From: Streptomyces sp. R33
Lineage (GTDB): Bacteria; Actinomycetota; Actinomycetes; Streptomycetales; Streptomycetaceae
Length of the DNA: 64,000 nucleotides
Reading direction: 5' to 3'
Assembly (NCBI RefSeq): GCF_041200175.1
Contig: NZ_CP165727.1
Coordinates: forward strand, 5,087,501-5,151,500
Position 1 is the stretch's first letter; each line of letters starts with the position of its first letter. The notes beneath the pieces were generated by a model that saw only the letters and a list, made by a program, of their open reading frames with translations, had not been told where the DNA came from and searched no databases. This document shows, in pieces, positions 57,316 to 64,000 of this stretch. The translations under genes were made by a program, and so were the position numbers.

Positions 57316-59523
57316 GTGGCTACCTTCCTCTACCGACTCGGCAGGGGCGCCTTCCGGCGCCGCGGCCTCGTCGCCCTCGTCTGGGTGGCACTGCTGTTCG
57401 CCGCCGGCTTCGGCGCGGCGACGGCGTCCGCACCCACCTCCGGATCGTTCTCCATACCCGGCACGGAGGCCCAGAAGGCCTTCGACGTGCTGGACGAGAA
57501 GTTCCCGGGCATGGCCGCCGACGGCGCCACCGCCCGTATCGTCGTCAAGGCGCCCGCGGGCGCCTCGGTCAACGACCCGCAGTACAAGACCGAGGTCGAG
57601 AAGATCGTCTCCGGTCTGAAGGAGGGCCCGGGCAAGGCCGAGGTCGCCTCGGTCACCGATCCGTACCAGGCCCAGGCGGTGAGCCAGGACGGCTCCACCG
57701 CGTACGTGAGCGTCAAGTACACCGTCAGCGGCATGGAGCTGAAGGACGAGACGCGCGACGCGCTCAAGGACTCCGGCACAGCGGCCCAGGCCGCCGGGCT
57801 CACCGTCGAGATCGGCGGCGACGCCCTGATGACGGCTCCCGAGACGGGCTCCGGCGAGATCGTCGGCATCATGATCGCGGCGATCGTGCTGGTCATCACC
57901 TTCGGCTCGCTGATCGCGGCCGGGCTGCCGCTGCTGACCGCGCTGATCGGCGTGGGCATCGGCGTCTCCTCCATCACCGCGCTCGCCAACGTGCTGGACC
58001 TCGGCTCCACCACCTCCACCCTCGCGATGATGATCGGCCTCGCGGTCGGCATCGACTACGCCCTCTTCATCGTCTCCCGCTACCGCGTGGAGCTCGCCGA
58101 GGGCCGTGAGCGGGACGAGGCCGCGGGCCGCGCAGCCGGAACTGCAGGCTCCGCCGTCGTCTTCGCCGGTCTCACCGTGGTCATCGCCCTCGTGGGCCTG
58201 GCCGTGGTCAACATCCCGATGCTGACCAAGATGGGCTTCGCGGCCGCGGGCACCGTGGTCATCGCCGTCCTCGTCGCCCTGACGCTGGTCCCGGCCATCC
58301 TGGGCTTCGCGGGCAAGAAGGTCCTGCCGGCGGGCAAGAAGAGCAGGCTGTTCGGCAAGGGCAAGCCCGCCGCAGCCGAGCCGAAGGCCAACGGCGGCAC
58401 CCGCTGGGCCAGGTTCGTGCTGCGCCGCCCGGTGATGGTGCTGCTCGTCGCCGTGATCGGCCTCGGCGCCATCGCGATCCCGGCGAGCAAGCTGGAGATG
58501 GGCCTGCCGGACGACGGCGCCCAGCCGGTCTCCACCACCCAGCGCAAGGCGTACGACCTGCTGTCGGAGGGCTTCGGCCCGGGCTTCAACGGCCCGCTGA
58601 TGGTGGTCGTCGACGGCGACAAGAAGCTCGCCGACGACACGGAGGCCCGGATCAAGGGCCTGGAGGGCGTGGCCGCGGTCACCCCGCCGGCCCCGAACGA
58701 GGCGGGCGACGCCTCGGTCATCACCGTGATCCCGAAGGACCGGCCGTCCTCCGTGGAGACCGAGAACCTGGTCCACACGATCCGCGACGGCAGCGGGGAC
58801 GACGTCCTCGTCACCGGCGCCACCGCGATGAACATCGACTTCTCGCAGAAGATGAACGACGCGCTGCTGCCCTACCTGGCGCTCGTGGTCGGCCTCGCCT
58901 TCCTGCTGCTGATGCTGGTCTTCCGCTCCGTCCTGGTTCCGCTCAAGGCGGCCCTCGGCTTCCTGCTCTCGGTGGTCGCCGCCCTCGGCGCGGTCGTCGC
59001 GGTCTTCCAGTGGGGCTGGCTCGGTTCGGTCTTCGGGGTGGAGCAGACCGGCCCGATCATGTCGATGATGCCGATCTTCATGGTGGGTGTCGTCTTCGGC
59101 CTGGCCATGGACTACGAGGTCTTCCTCGTCACCCGCATGCGTGAGGCGTACGTCCACGGCGAGCGCCCGGGCCAGGCCGTGGTGACCGGCTTCCAGTACA
59201 GCGCCCGGGTGGTCGTGGCGGCCGCCGTCATCATGATCGCGGTGTTCGCGGGCTTCATCGGCGCCAGCGAGCAGATGATCAAGATGATCGGCTTCGGTCT
59301 GGCGATCGCCGTCCTCTTCGACGCCTTCATCGTCCGTATGACGATCGTCCCGGCGGTGCTCGCACTGCTCGGCCACAAGGCCTGGTGGCTGCCGCGCTGG
59401 CTGGACCGGCTGCTGCCCAACGTCGACGTGGAGGGCGAGAGCCTGCGCAAGCACCTCGAGGGTGCGGAGGGGTCCCCGAAGGCGGACGGTCCGGACAAGG
59501 ACCGCGAGCTGGTCAACGCCTGA
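57316..59523 (+). CDS. MMPL/RND family transporter
   Basis: Export protein of 735 residues of the MMPL subgroup of RND permeases, which move lipids or toxic compounds. It has two halves, each one helix, an extracytoplasmic domain and five helices. Helix 4-like segments carry the proton-relay Asp-Tyr pair (GLAVGIDYALFIVSRYR and VVFGLAMDYEVFLVTRMR). The halves are joined by a Lys/Gly-rich cytosolic linker (GKKVLPAGKKSRLFGKGK). GTG at 57316 gives MATFLYRLGRGAFRRR. It is probably repressed by the upstream TetR protein. Its tail is charged and soluble. Drug or lipid substrates cannot be told apart. Confidence 0.93.
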   Translation: MATFLYRLGRGAFRRRGLVALVWVALLFAAGFGAATASAPTSGSFSIPGTEAQKAFDVLDEKFPGMAADGATARIVVKAPAGASVNDPQYKTEVEKIVSGLKEGPGKAEVASVTDPYQAQAVSQDGSTAYVSVKYTVSGMELKDETRDALKDSGTAAQAAGLTVEIGGDALMTAPETGSGEIVGIMIAAIVLVITFGSLIAAGLPLLTALIGVGIGVSSITALANVLDLGSTTSTLAMMIGLAVGIDYALFIVSRYRVELAEGRERDEAAGRAAGTAGSAVVFAGLTVVIALVGLAVVNIPMLTKMGFAAAGTVVIAVLVALTLVPAILGFAGKKVLPAGKKSRLFGKGKPAAAEPKANGGTRWARFVLRRPVMVLLVAVIGLGAIAIPASKLEMGLPDDGAQPVSTTQRKAYDLLSEGFGPGFNGPLMVVVDGDKKLADDTEARIKGLEGVAAVTPPAPNEAGDASVITVIPKDRPSSVETENLVHTIRDGSGDDVLVTGATAMNIDFSQKMNDALLPYLALVVGLAFLLLMLVFRSVLVPLKAALGFLLSVVAALGAVVAVFQWGWLGSVFGVEQTGPIMSMMPIFMVGVVFGLAMDYEVFLVTRMREAYVHGERPGQAVVTGFQYSARVVVAAAVIMIAVFAGFIGASEQMIKMIGFGLAIAVLFDAFIVRMTIVPAVLALLGHKAWWLPRWLDRLLPNVDVEGESLRKHLEGAEGSPKADGPDKDRELVNA

Positions 59524-59543
59524 CCCGCCCCGCCGTACGTGTC

Positions 59544-59584
59544 GGCCCGGCCCCGCACCTGATCACCAGGTGCGGGGCCGGGCC
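59544..59584 (+). terminator. Terminator after the MMPL gene
   Basis: Perfect 17-base GC-rich stem (GGCCCGGCCCCGCACCT and its complement) with a seven-base loop, followed by CGTTTCG. It also lies past the 3' end of the convergent SsgA-like gene. Confidence 0.92.
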
Positions 59585-59631
59585 CGTTTCGTCTCGTCCC
59601 GCCCGCAGCAATTCGCGTGGTCCCGTTACGC

Positions 59632-60042
59632 CTACCGGGTGACGGGGGCGTTCGTACGGCGCAGGAAACGGCGCAGCGCGGCGATGTCGAACTGGATCAC
59701 CGCGACGCCCTCGGGGGAGTGGAACTCGACGACCGCCTGGACGCGGCCGCAGGGCCAGACGCGTACGTCGCCGGTGCCGGTCGGGGCCTGGAGGCCCGCC
59801 TCGAGGAGGGCCCGGGGGAAGACCCACTCGTTTTCGGTGCCCTCGGGGGAGAGCCCGGAGGGGAAGACGATCCGTACGGCGAGCGGCTCGGCGGGGGCGA
59901 AGCGCAGGGCGACGGGGATCTTCCGGAAGAGCGGGTCGTCGGTGATCACGCGGGCGGTGACGCGCTCCTCGACGGCGGCGGCTACGGCGGTGGCGACGGC
60001 GGTGGCGGCTGAGGCCGGGGGATTCTCGGCGGTGGCTGACAC
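59632..60042 (-). CDS. SsgA-like protein (SALP family), sporulation/cell division
   Basis: SALP of 136 residues. These proteins are restricted to morphologically complex actinomycetes and control septum placement and spore wall steps. The core has the family pattern: VALRFAPAEPLAVRIVFP, NEWVFPRALLEAGLQAPTGTG (the EWVFARDLL / PTGTGDVRVWP signature) and SPEGVAVIQFDIAALRRFLRRT. An Ala-rich stretch of about 25 residues precedes it. It is not SsgB, whose C-terminal tail is longer; which SALP it is cannot be decided. GTG at 60042 has AGAGGAG nine bases upstream. It is divergent from the metal transporter operon. Confidence 0.92.
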   Translation of the reverse strand: MSATAENPPASAATAVATAVAAAVEERVTARVITDDPLFRKIPVALRFAPAEPLAVRIVFPSGLSPEGTENEWVFPRALLEAGLQAPTGTGDVRVWPCGRVQAVVEFHSPEGVAVIQFDIAALRRFLRRTNAPVTR

Positions 60043-60139
60043 GACAAGACTCCTCTAATCGGAACATATGAGTCCGTATTGCCCCCAGCCTCGCACATTC
60101 CCACGAATCTGCGCGGCAGTATTTGTGCGGGGGACGCTC

Positions 60140-60156
60140 TTGCCAAGGGTTTGCAA
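60140..60156 (+). promoter_or_regulatory. Candidate Nur (nickel-uptake regulator) box overlapping the cbiM promoter
   Basis: TTGCCA-N5-TTGCAA matches 11 of 12 specified bases of the Streptomyces Nur consensus TTGCAA-N5-TTGCAA as I recall it. TATTCT at 60165-60170 can be a -10, placing the box over the -35. Nur with nickel would repress the transporter. Confidence 0.6.
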
Positions 60157-60223
60157 TTAGGCACTATTCTTGAGCGGTTAAAGACTTTGTCAGCTCAAAG
60201 ACCGCAGGAAGCGGAGCAGCCCC

Positions 60224-61282
60224 ATGCATGTGCCCGACGGCTTCATCGACGCCCCCGTGTCCATCGCCGCAGGTGTCGCCGCCGCAGGCGCCGTGGCCGT
60301 CAGCCTCCGCGGCGCCCGCCGGGAGCTCGACGAGCGGGCGGCGCCGCTCGCCGGACTCGTCGCCGCGTTCATCTTCGCCGTCCAGATGCTGAACTTCCCG
60401 GTCGCCGCCGGCACCAGCGGGCACCTGCTGGGAGGGGCGCTCGCCGCGATCCTCGTCGGCCCCTGGACGGGTGTGCTGTGCGTGTCCGTGGTGCTGCTCA
60501 TGCAGGGCGTCCTGTTCGCCGACGGCGGGCTGACCGCCCTCGGCGTCAACGTCGTGACCATGGGCGTCGTGACCGTGGTCGTCGCCTACGCCGTCTTCCG
60601 CGGGCTGCTGAAGCTCCTGCCGGACACCCGCCGCTCGGTCACCGTCGCCGCCTTCGCCGGAGCACTGCTCTCGGTGCCCGGCGCGGCCGTCATGTTCACC
60701 CTCCTGTACGCCCTCGGCGGGACCACCGACGTCCCGCTCGGCAAGGTGTTCACCGCCATGGTCGGCGTGCACGTGCTGATCGGCATCGGCGAGGCCGTCA
60801 TCACCGCCGTGACCGTGGGCGCCGTACTGGCCGTACGGCCGGACCTGGTGCACGGCGCGCGCGGACTGGCCGCGCCGCTGAAGCTCCGCGTCGGCGGCGA
60901 GCTGGTCGACGCCCCGGCTGCCGCTCCGGCCGCGGTGCCCCCGGCCGTGGCCGCCCGGTCGGCGAAGCCCGTGTGGATCACCGGCCTGGTCACCGCCCTC
61001 GTACTGGCCGGCTTCGTCTCCTTCTACGCCTCCGCCAGCCCGGACGGCCTCGAGAAGGTCGCCGCCGACAAGGGCATCGACCAGAACGTGAAGGAGCACG
61101 CCGCCGCCGGCTCCCCGCTCGCCGACTACGGCGTCAAGGACGTCGACGACGCCCGCCTCTCCGGCGGCCTCGCCGGTGTCATCGGCGTCGGAGCGACCGT
61201 CGCCGTCGGCACCGGGATCTTCTGGACCGTGCGCCGCCGACGCGCGCAGGACCTGACGGCCGCCTCGACCACGGCGGTCTGA
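60224..61282 (+). CDS. cbiM: Energy-coupling factor metal transporter S component, CbiM fused to a CbiN/PDGLE domain (NikMN type)
   Basis: Substrate-binding membrane subunit of a group I ECF transporter for cobalt or nickel, 352 residues. The mature N-terminus MHVPDGFIDAPVS supplies the family's metal ligands (N-terminal amine, His2 and the loop). NFPVAAGTSGHLLGGALAA and GVLFADGGLTALGVNVVTMG are core CbiM motifs. About 50 residues of linker then lead to a PDGLE-type second part (ASPDGLEKVAADKGIDQN) with one more helix, the role of CbiN or NikN in a separate gene. The Nur-like box upstream favours nickel over cobalt. It is the first gene of cbiM-cbiQ-cbiO, with stop two bases before cbiQ. Confidence 0.93.
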   Translation: MHVPDGFIDAPVSIAAGVAAAGAVAVSLRGARRELDERAAPLAGLVAAFIFAVQMLNFPVAAGTSGHLLGGALAAILVGPWTGVLCVSVVLLMQGVLFADGGLTALGVNVVTMGVVTVVVAYAVFRGLLKLLPDTRRSVTVAAFAGALLSVPGAAVMFTLLYALGGTTDVPLGKVFTAMVGVHVLIGIGEAVITAVTVGAVLAVRPDLVHGARGLAAPLKLRVGGELVDAPAAAPAAVPPAVAARSAKPVWITGLVTALVLAGFVSFYASASPDGLEKVAADKGIDQNVKEHAAAGSPLADYGVKDVDDARLSGGLAGVIGVGATVAVGTGIFWTVRRRRAQDLTAASTTAV

Positions 61283-61283
61283 G

Positions 61284-62045
61284 ATGGGCGCGGGTCACGC
61301 CCACAAGCTCTACCGGCACGGGCACTCGCCGGTCCACGCGCTGCCGCCGCACTGCAAGCTGGCCGCGGCCTTCGCCTTCGTCGTGGTCGTCGTGTCCACC
61401 CCGCGCGAGGCGGTGTGGGCCTTCGGGCTGTACGCCGTCCTCCTGGCGGCGGTCGCGGCCGCGGCCCGTATCCCGGCAGGGTTCCTGCTGCGGCGGCTGC
61501 TGATCGAGGTCCCGTTCGTGGCCTTCGCCGTGCTCATGCCGTTCGTGGCGCAGGGCGAGCGGGTGGAGGTGCTCGGGATGTCGCTCAGCGTCTCCGGACT
61601 GTGGGGCGCCTGGAACGTGCTGGCCAAGGGCACGCTCGGGGTGGCCGCGTCCGTCCTGCTCGCCTCGACCACCGAACTGCGGGCGCTGCTGCTCGGGCTC
61701 CAGCAGCTGAAGCTGCCGCCGCTGCTGGTGCAGATCGCCTCCTTCATGATCCGGTACGGCGACGTGATCACCGACGAGCTGCGGCGGATGTCGATCGCCC
61801 GGCGCTCGCGCGGGTTCGAGGCCCGCGGCATCCGGCACTGGGGGGTGCTGGCCAAGACCGCCGGAGCCCTTTTCATCCGCTCCTACGAACGCGGTGAGCG
61901 GGTCCACCTCGCGATGGTCAGCCGCGGCTACGCCGGCTCGATGCCGGTGATCGACGAAGTCGTGGCCACCCGCGCCCAGTGGGCGTACGCGGCCGTACTC
62001 CCGGCGGCGGCGCTCGCCGTCTGTCTGATGGGATGGACCCTGTGA
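61284..62045 (+). CDS. cbiQ: ECF transporter transmembrane T component CbiQ
   Basis: Integral-membrane coupling subunit of 253 residues. After an N-terminal His-rich stretch (HAHKLYRHGHSPVHALPPH) come membrane spans, and the cytosolic coupling helices contain the two Ala-Arg-Gly-type motifs: RRMSIARRSRGFEARG (about residue 175) and HLAMVSRGYAGSMP. These contact the ATPases. The N-terminal histidines might assist metal handling, but this is a guess. It lies two bases after cbiM, and its stop overlaps the cbiO start. Only one ATPase gene follows, so the ATPase probably acts as a homodimer. Confidence 0.93.
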   Translation: MGAGHAHKLYRHGHSPVHALPPHCKLAAAFAFVVVVVSTPREAVWAFGLYAVLLAAVAAAARIPAGFLLRRLLIEVPFVAFAVLMPFVAQGERVEVLGMSLSVSGLWGAWNVLAKGTLGVAASVLLASTTELRALLLGLQQLKLPPLLVQIASFMIRYGDVITDELRRMSIARRSRGFEARGIRHWGVLAKTAGALFIRSYERGERVHLAMVSRGYAGSMPVIDEVVATRAQWAYAAVLPAAALAVCLMGWTL

Positions 62046-62815
62046 CTGCTGTGACTCCCGCGCCTTCCCTCGAGGTCTCCGGCCTCGCGTACGCCTACCC
62101 GGACGGGCACCAGGCCCTCTTCGGGGTGGACCTGACCGTCGGACAGGGCGAGCGGGTGGCGCTGCTCGGCCCGAACGGAGCCGGCAAGACCACGCTGGTG
62201 CTGCACCTCAACGGCATCCTCGGCGGCGGGGTCGGCACGGTGATGGTGGCCGGGCTGCCGGTCGAGAAGCGGAACTTCGCCGAGATCCGGCGCCGGGTCG
62301 GCATCGTCTTCCAGGACCCGGACGACCAGCTGTTCATGCCGACCGTGCGCGAGGACGTGGCCTTCGGTCCGGCGGCCGCCGGGATGCGGGGCGCGGAGCT
62401 GGAGACGCGGGTCCGCGAGGCGCTGGAGCAGGTCGGCATGGAGGCCTTCGCGGACCGGCCGCCGCACCACCTGTCGTTCGGGCAGCGCCGCCGGGTCGCG
62501 GTGGCGACCGTACTGGCCATGCGGCCGGAGATCCTGGTCCTGGACGAGCCCTCGTCCAACCTGGACCCGGCGTCGCGGCGCGAGCTCGCGGACATCCTGC
62601 GCTCGCTGGACGTGACGGTGCTGATGGTGACCCACGACCTGCCGTACGCGCTGGAGCTGTGCCCGCGCGCGGTGATCCTCAGCGAGGGCGTCATCGCGGG
62701 TGACGGGCGCACGCAGGACCTGCTGTGCGACGAGGAGCTGATGCGGGCCCACCGGCTGGAGCTCCCGTTCGGCTTCGACCCGCGCACGCCCTCCCTGACG
62801 CAGCCTTCGCACTGA
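62042..62815 (+). CDS. cbiO: ECF transporter ATPase CbiO
   Basis: ABC ATPase of about 257 residues powering metal uptake. Walker A is LLGPNGAGKTTL, the Q loop FQDPDDQLFMPTV (DPDDQ is typical of ECF ATPases), the signature LSFGQRRRVAVATVL (SFGQ variant of LSGGQ), Walker B ILVLDEPSSNLDP and the switch His VMVTHDLPYA region. GTG at 62042 gives a GTGA overlap with cbiQ and has GGGATGG upstream; ATG at 62033 is an alternative. It completes the operon; about 170 bases without clear features separate it from the serine hydrolase. Confidence 0.94.
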   Translation: MTAVTPAPSLEVSGLAYAYPDGHQALFGVDLTVGQGERVALLGPNGAGKTTLVLHLNGILGGGVGTVMVAGLPVEKRNFAEIRRRVGIVFQDPDDQLFMPTVREDVAFGPAAAGMRGAELETRVREALEQVGMEAFADRPPHHLSFGQRRRVAVATVLAMRPEILVLDEPSSNLDPASRRELADILRSLDVTVLMVTHDLPYALELCPRAVILSEGVIAGDGRTQDLLCDEELMRAHRLELPFGFDPRTPSLTQPSH

Positions 62816-62986
62816 TCGGCGCCGGGGCGCTTCCCGGGCTTCGGCCTGCGGCGCCGACTCCGTCCGCCGGTCAGCCGGTCGCGGTTCCCTGTCGACCGAC
62901 CCCGGGGAAGGACTCGGATCCGGTCCGTGTTGGACTCTTTCAGGCGGACCGACCAGCGGCACCCGCGGTGAACGAGGAGCAGGGAC

Positions 62987-64000
62987 GTGGACGTCAACGG
63001 GACCGTGACGGAGGGCTTCGAGGCCGTCCGGGACGCTTTCGTACGCAACTTCGAGGTGCTCGGGGACCGGGGCGCGGCGGTGGCCGTGTACCGGGACGGC
63101 CGGAAGGTCGTGGACCTGTGGGCGGGCCCGAAGGACGTCGAGGCCGGTGACGCGGACGGCGGCGACGGCGGCGAGCCGTGGGCGGCCGGGACCGCGCAGG
63201 TGGTGCGCTCGGCCACCAAGGGCGTGGCCGCCGTCGTACCGCTGCTGCTGCACCAGCGCGGGCTGCTGGACCTGGATGCACCCGTGGCGGCGTACTGGCC
63301 GGAGTTCAAGGCGGGCGGCAAGGAGCGGACGCTGGTCCGGGACCTGCTCGCGCACCGGGCCGGGGTGCCGGCGCTGGACACTGCGCTGACCCTCGCCGAG
63401 GCGGTGGACGGGCTCTCCGGGGCGCGTGCGGTCGCCGAGCAGCAGGCCTTCTGGGAGCCGGGCTCCGCGCACGGCTACCACGCGCAGACGTACAGCTGGC
63501 TGCTGTCGGAGCTGGTGCTGCGGGTGACCGGGGCATCGCTCGGGCAGTGGTTGGCGCAGGAGGTCACGGGACCCCGGGGGCTGGAGTTCTGGATCGGCCT
63601 GCCGCAGGCGGAGACCGCGCGCGTCGGCCGGGTCGGCCCGGTGGACCCGCCGCAGACGGCGGGGGGTCTTCGGACGCGCCCCCGGAGAAACGTTTCGGAG
63701 GCCTGGGCGGACCCGTCCTCGCTGACCCGGCGGGCGTTCGCGGCGATCACCCCGCTGCCGGACGAGAACGACCCGGCGTTCCGGGCGGCCGAACTCCCGG
63801 CGTCGGCGGGCACCGGCACGGCACGTGGCCTGGCCGGCCTGTACGCGGCCCTGCTGGGCGACACGCAGGACGGCACGCGGCTGTTCACCCCGGAGACGGC
63901 CCGGCTGGCGGGGACGGAGCTCTCGTCCGGGCCGGACCGGGTGCTGGTGGTCAACACGCGCTTCGGCCCCGGCTACATGCTGCACAGCCCGGCCTCGCCG
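62987..64000 (+). CDS. Serine hydrolase, beta-lactamase/EstB family (3' end beyond window)
   Basis: At least 338 residues of a class C beta-lactamase-fold protein, cut off at the right edge. The SxxK nucleophile motif is VVRSATKGVAAVV, the second motif Y-x-N-like region is HGYHAQTYSWLLSELVLRVTG, and LLAHRAGVPALD and VAVYRDGRKVVDLWAG are typical of the EstB esterase branch. No signal peptide is present, so it is likely a cytosolic esterase or transesterase, not a true lactamase. The GTG start has GAGGAG seven bases upstream. Natural substrates are unknown. Confidence 0.9.
   Translation, partial: MDVNGTVTEGFEAVRDAFVRNFEVLGDRGAAVAVYRDGRKVVDLWAGPKDVEAGDADGGDGGEPWAAGTAQVVRSATKGVAAVVPLLLHQRGLLDLDAPVAAYWPEFKAGGKERTLVRDLLAHRAGVPALDTALTLAEAVDGLSGARAVAEQQAFWEPGSAHGYHAQTYSWLLSELVLRVTGASLGQWLAQEVTGPRGLEFWIGLPQAETARVGRVGPVDPPQTAGGLRTRPRRNVSEAWADPSSLTRRAFAAITPLPDENDPAFRAAELPASAGTGTARGLAGLYAALLGDTQDGTRLFTPETARLAGTELSSGPDRVLVVNTRFGPGYMLHSPASP

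Noticed and set aside
60043-60223. Possible cobalamin riboswitch before cbiM
   Set aside because: The leader is only about 180 bases and shows no B12-box-like sequence; the Nur-like site explains regulation better.
1-64000. TTA (bldA-dependent) codons in developmental genes
   Set aside because: On a visual scan every TTA trinucleotide noticed was out of frame or intergenic; a computed codon count would be decisive.
1-64000. CRISPR arrays, insertion sequences, rRNA
   Set aside because: No direct-repeat/spacer pattern, transposase-like protein, terminal inverted repeat or rRNA-like sequence was seen.

Overview
The window is a stretch of Streptomyces chromosome, or of a very close relative. 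It is very GC-rich, with strong third-position GC bias and frequent GTG starts. Its content is diagnostic: a rodlin and a chaplin (aerial-hyphae coat proteins), an SsgA-like sporulation protein, the actinobacterial divisome gene sepX, a tricorn protease and many secreted proteins. I found no transposase, integrase, CRISPR array or rRNA. There is one tRNA gene (Ala, anticodon CGC).

Layout. 22-805: rodlin and short chaplin, minus strand. 982-12026: a nine-gene plus-strand exopolysaccharide operon. It holds a DUF3344 secreted protein, a GT4 glycosyltransferase, a membrane sugar-1-phosphate transferase, an O-antigen polymerase/ligase-like protein, a MurJ/Wzx flippase, a polysaccharide deacetylase, a second GT4, a Wzz-like membrane protein and a FemAB/CelD-type acyltransferase. 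Most junctions are ATGA or GTGA overlaps. A convergent secreted GH26 beta-mannanase-like enzyme with a long Val-Pro-Thr-Pro linker follows (12032-13639). Divergent from it is a coupled module of an ATP-grasp ligase, a 38-codon ORF and a flavin monooxygenase-like protein (13772-16619), then a PAS-GAF-SpoIIE-HATPase phosphatase preceded by a 96-aa protein. 19117-21108: small secreted or conserved proteins. 21197-30824: mostly minus-strand housekeeping and envelope genes (P450, LtrA, MscL, SAF-domain protein, AhpD-like protein, secreted protein, MTA phosphorylase, FmdB-type zinc ribbon, MFS exporter). 31225-36414: CPA1 antiporter, penicillin acylase, 5-formyl-THF cyclo-ligase.

36511-41803 is the conserved galU-glp-moaC-mog-rimJ-sepX cluster. 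It joins UDP-glucose supply, molybdopterin-like enzymes and the divisome membrane protein SepX. tRNA-Ala follows, then a 1,107-residue secreted protein with three C-terminal repeats, bracketed by two similar terminator sequences. 45836-53099: CoA-transferase, acetyltransferase, exonuclease III, and a MerR regulator divergent from a Baeyer-Villiger monooxygenase / alpha-beta hydrolase / SDR operon. 53166-59523: tricorn protease, and a TetR regulator with its MMPL exporter. 59632-62815: SsgA-like protein and a CbiMN-Q-O metal ECF transporter with a candidate Nur (nickel) box over its promoter. A serine hydrolase runs off the right edge.

The most notable points are the exopolysaccharide operon with its private depolymerase and the coupled ATP-grasp/flavoenzyme module; the Nur-type site before the metal transporter; a LexA-like palindrome before sepX; two genes whose only plausible starts are CTG; and the repeat-flanked secreted gene next to tRNA-Ala.
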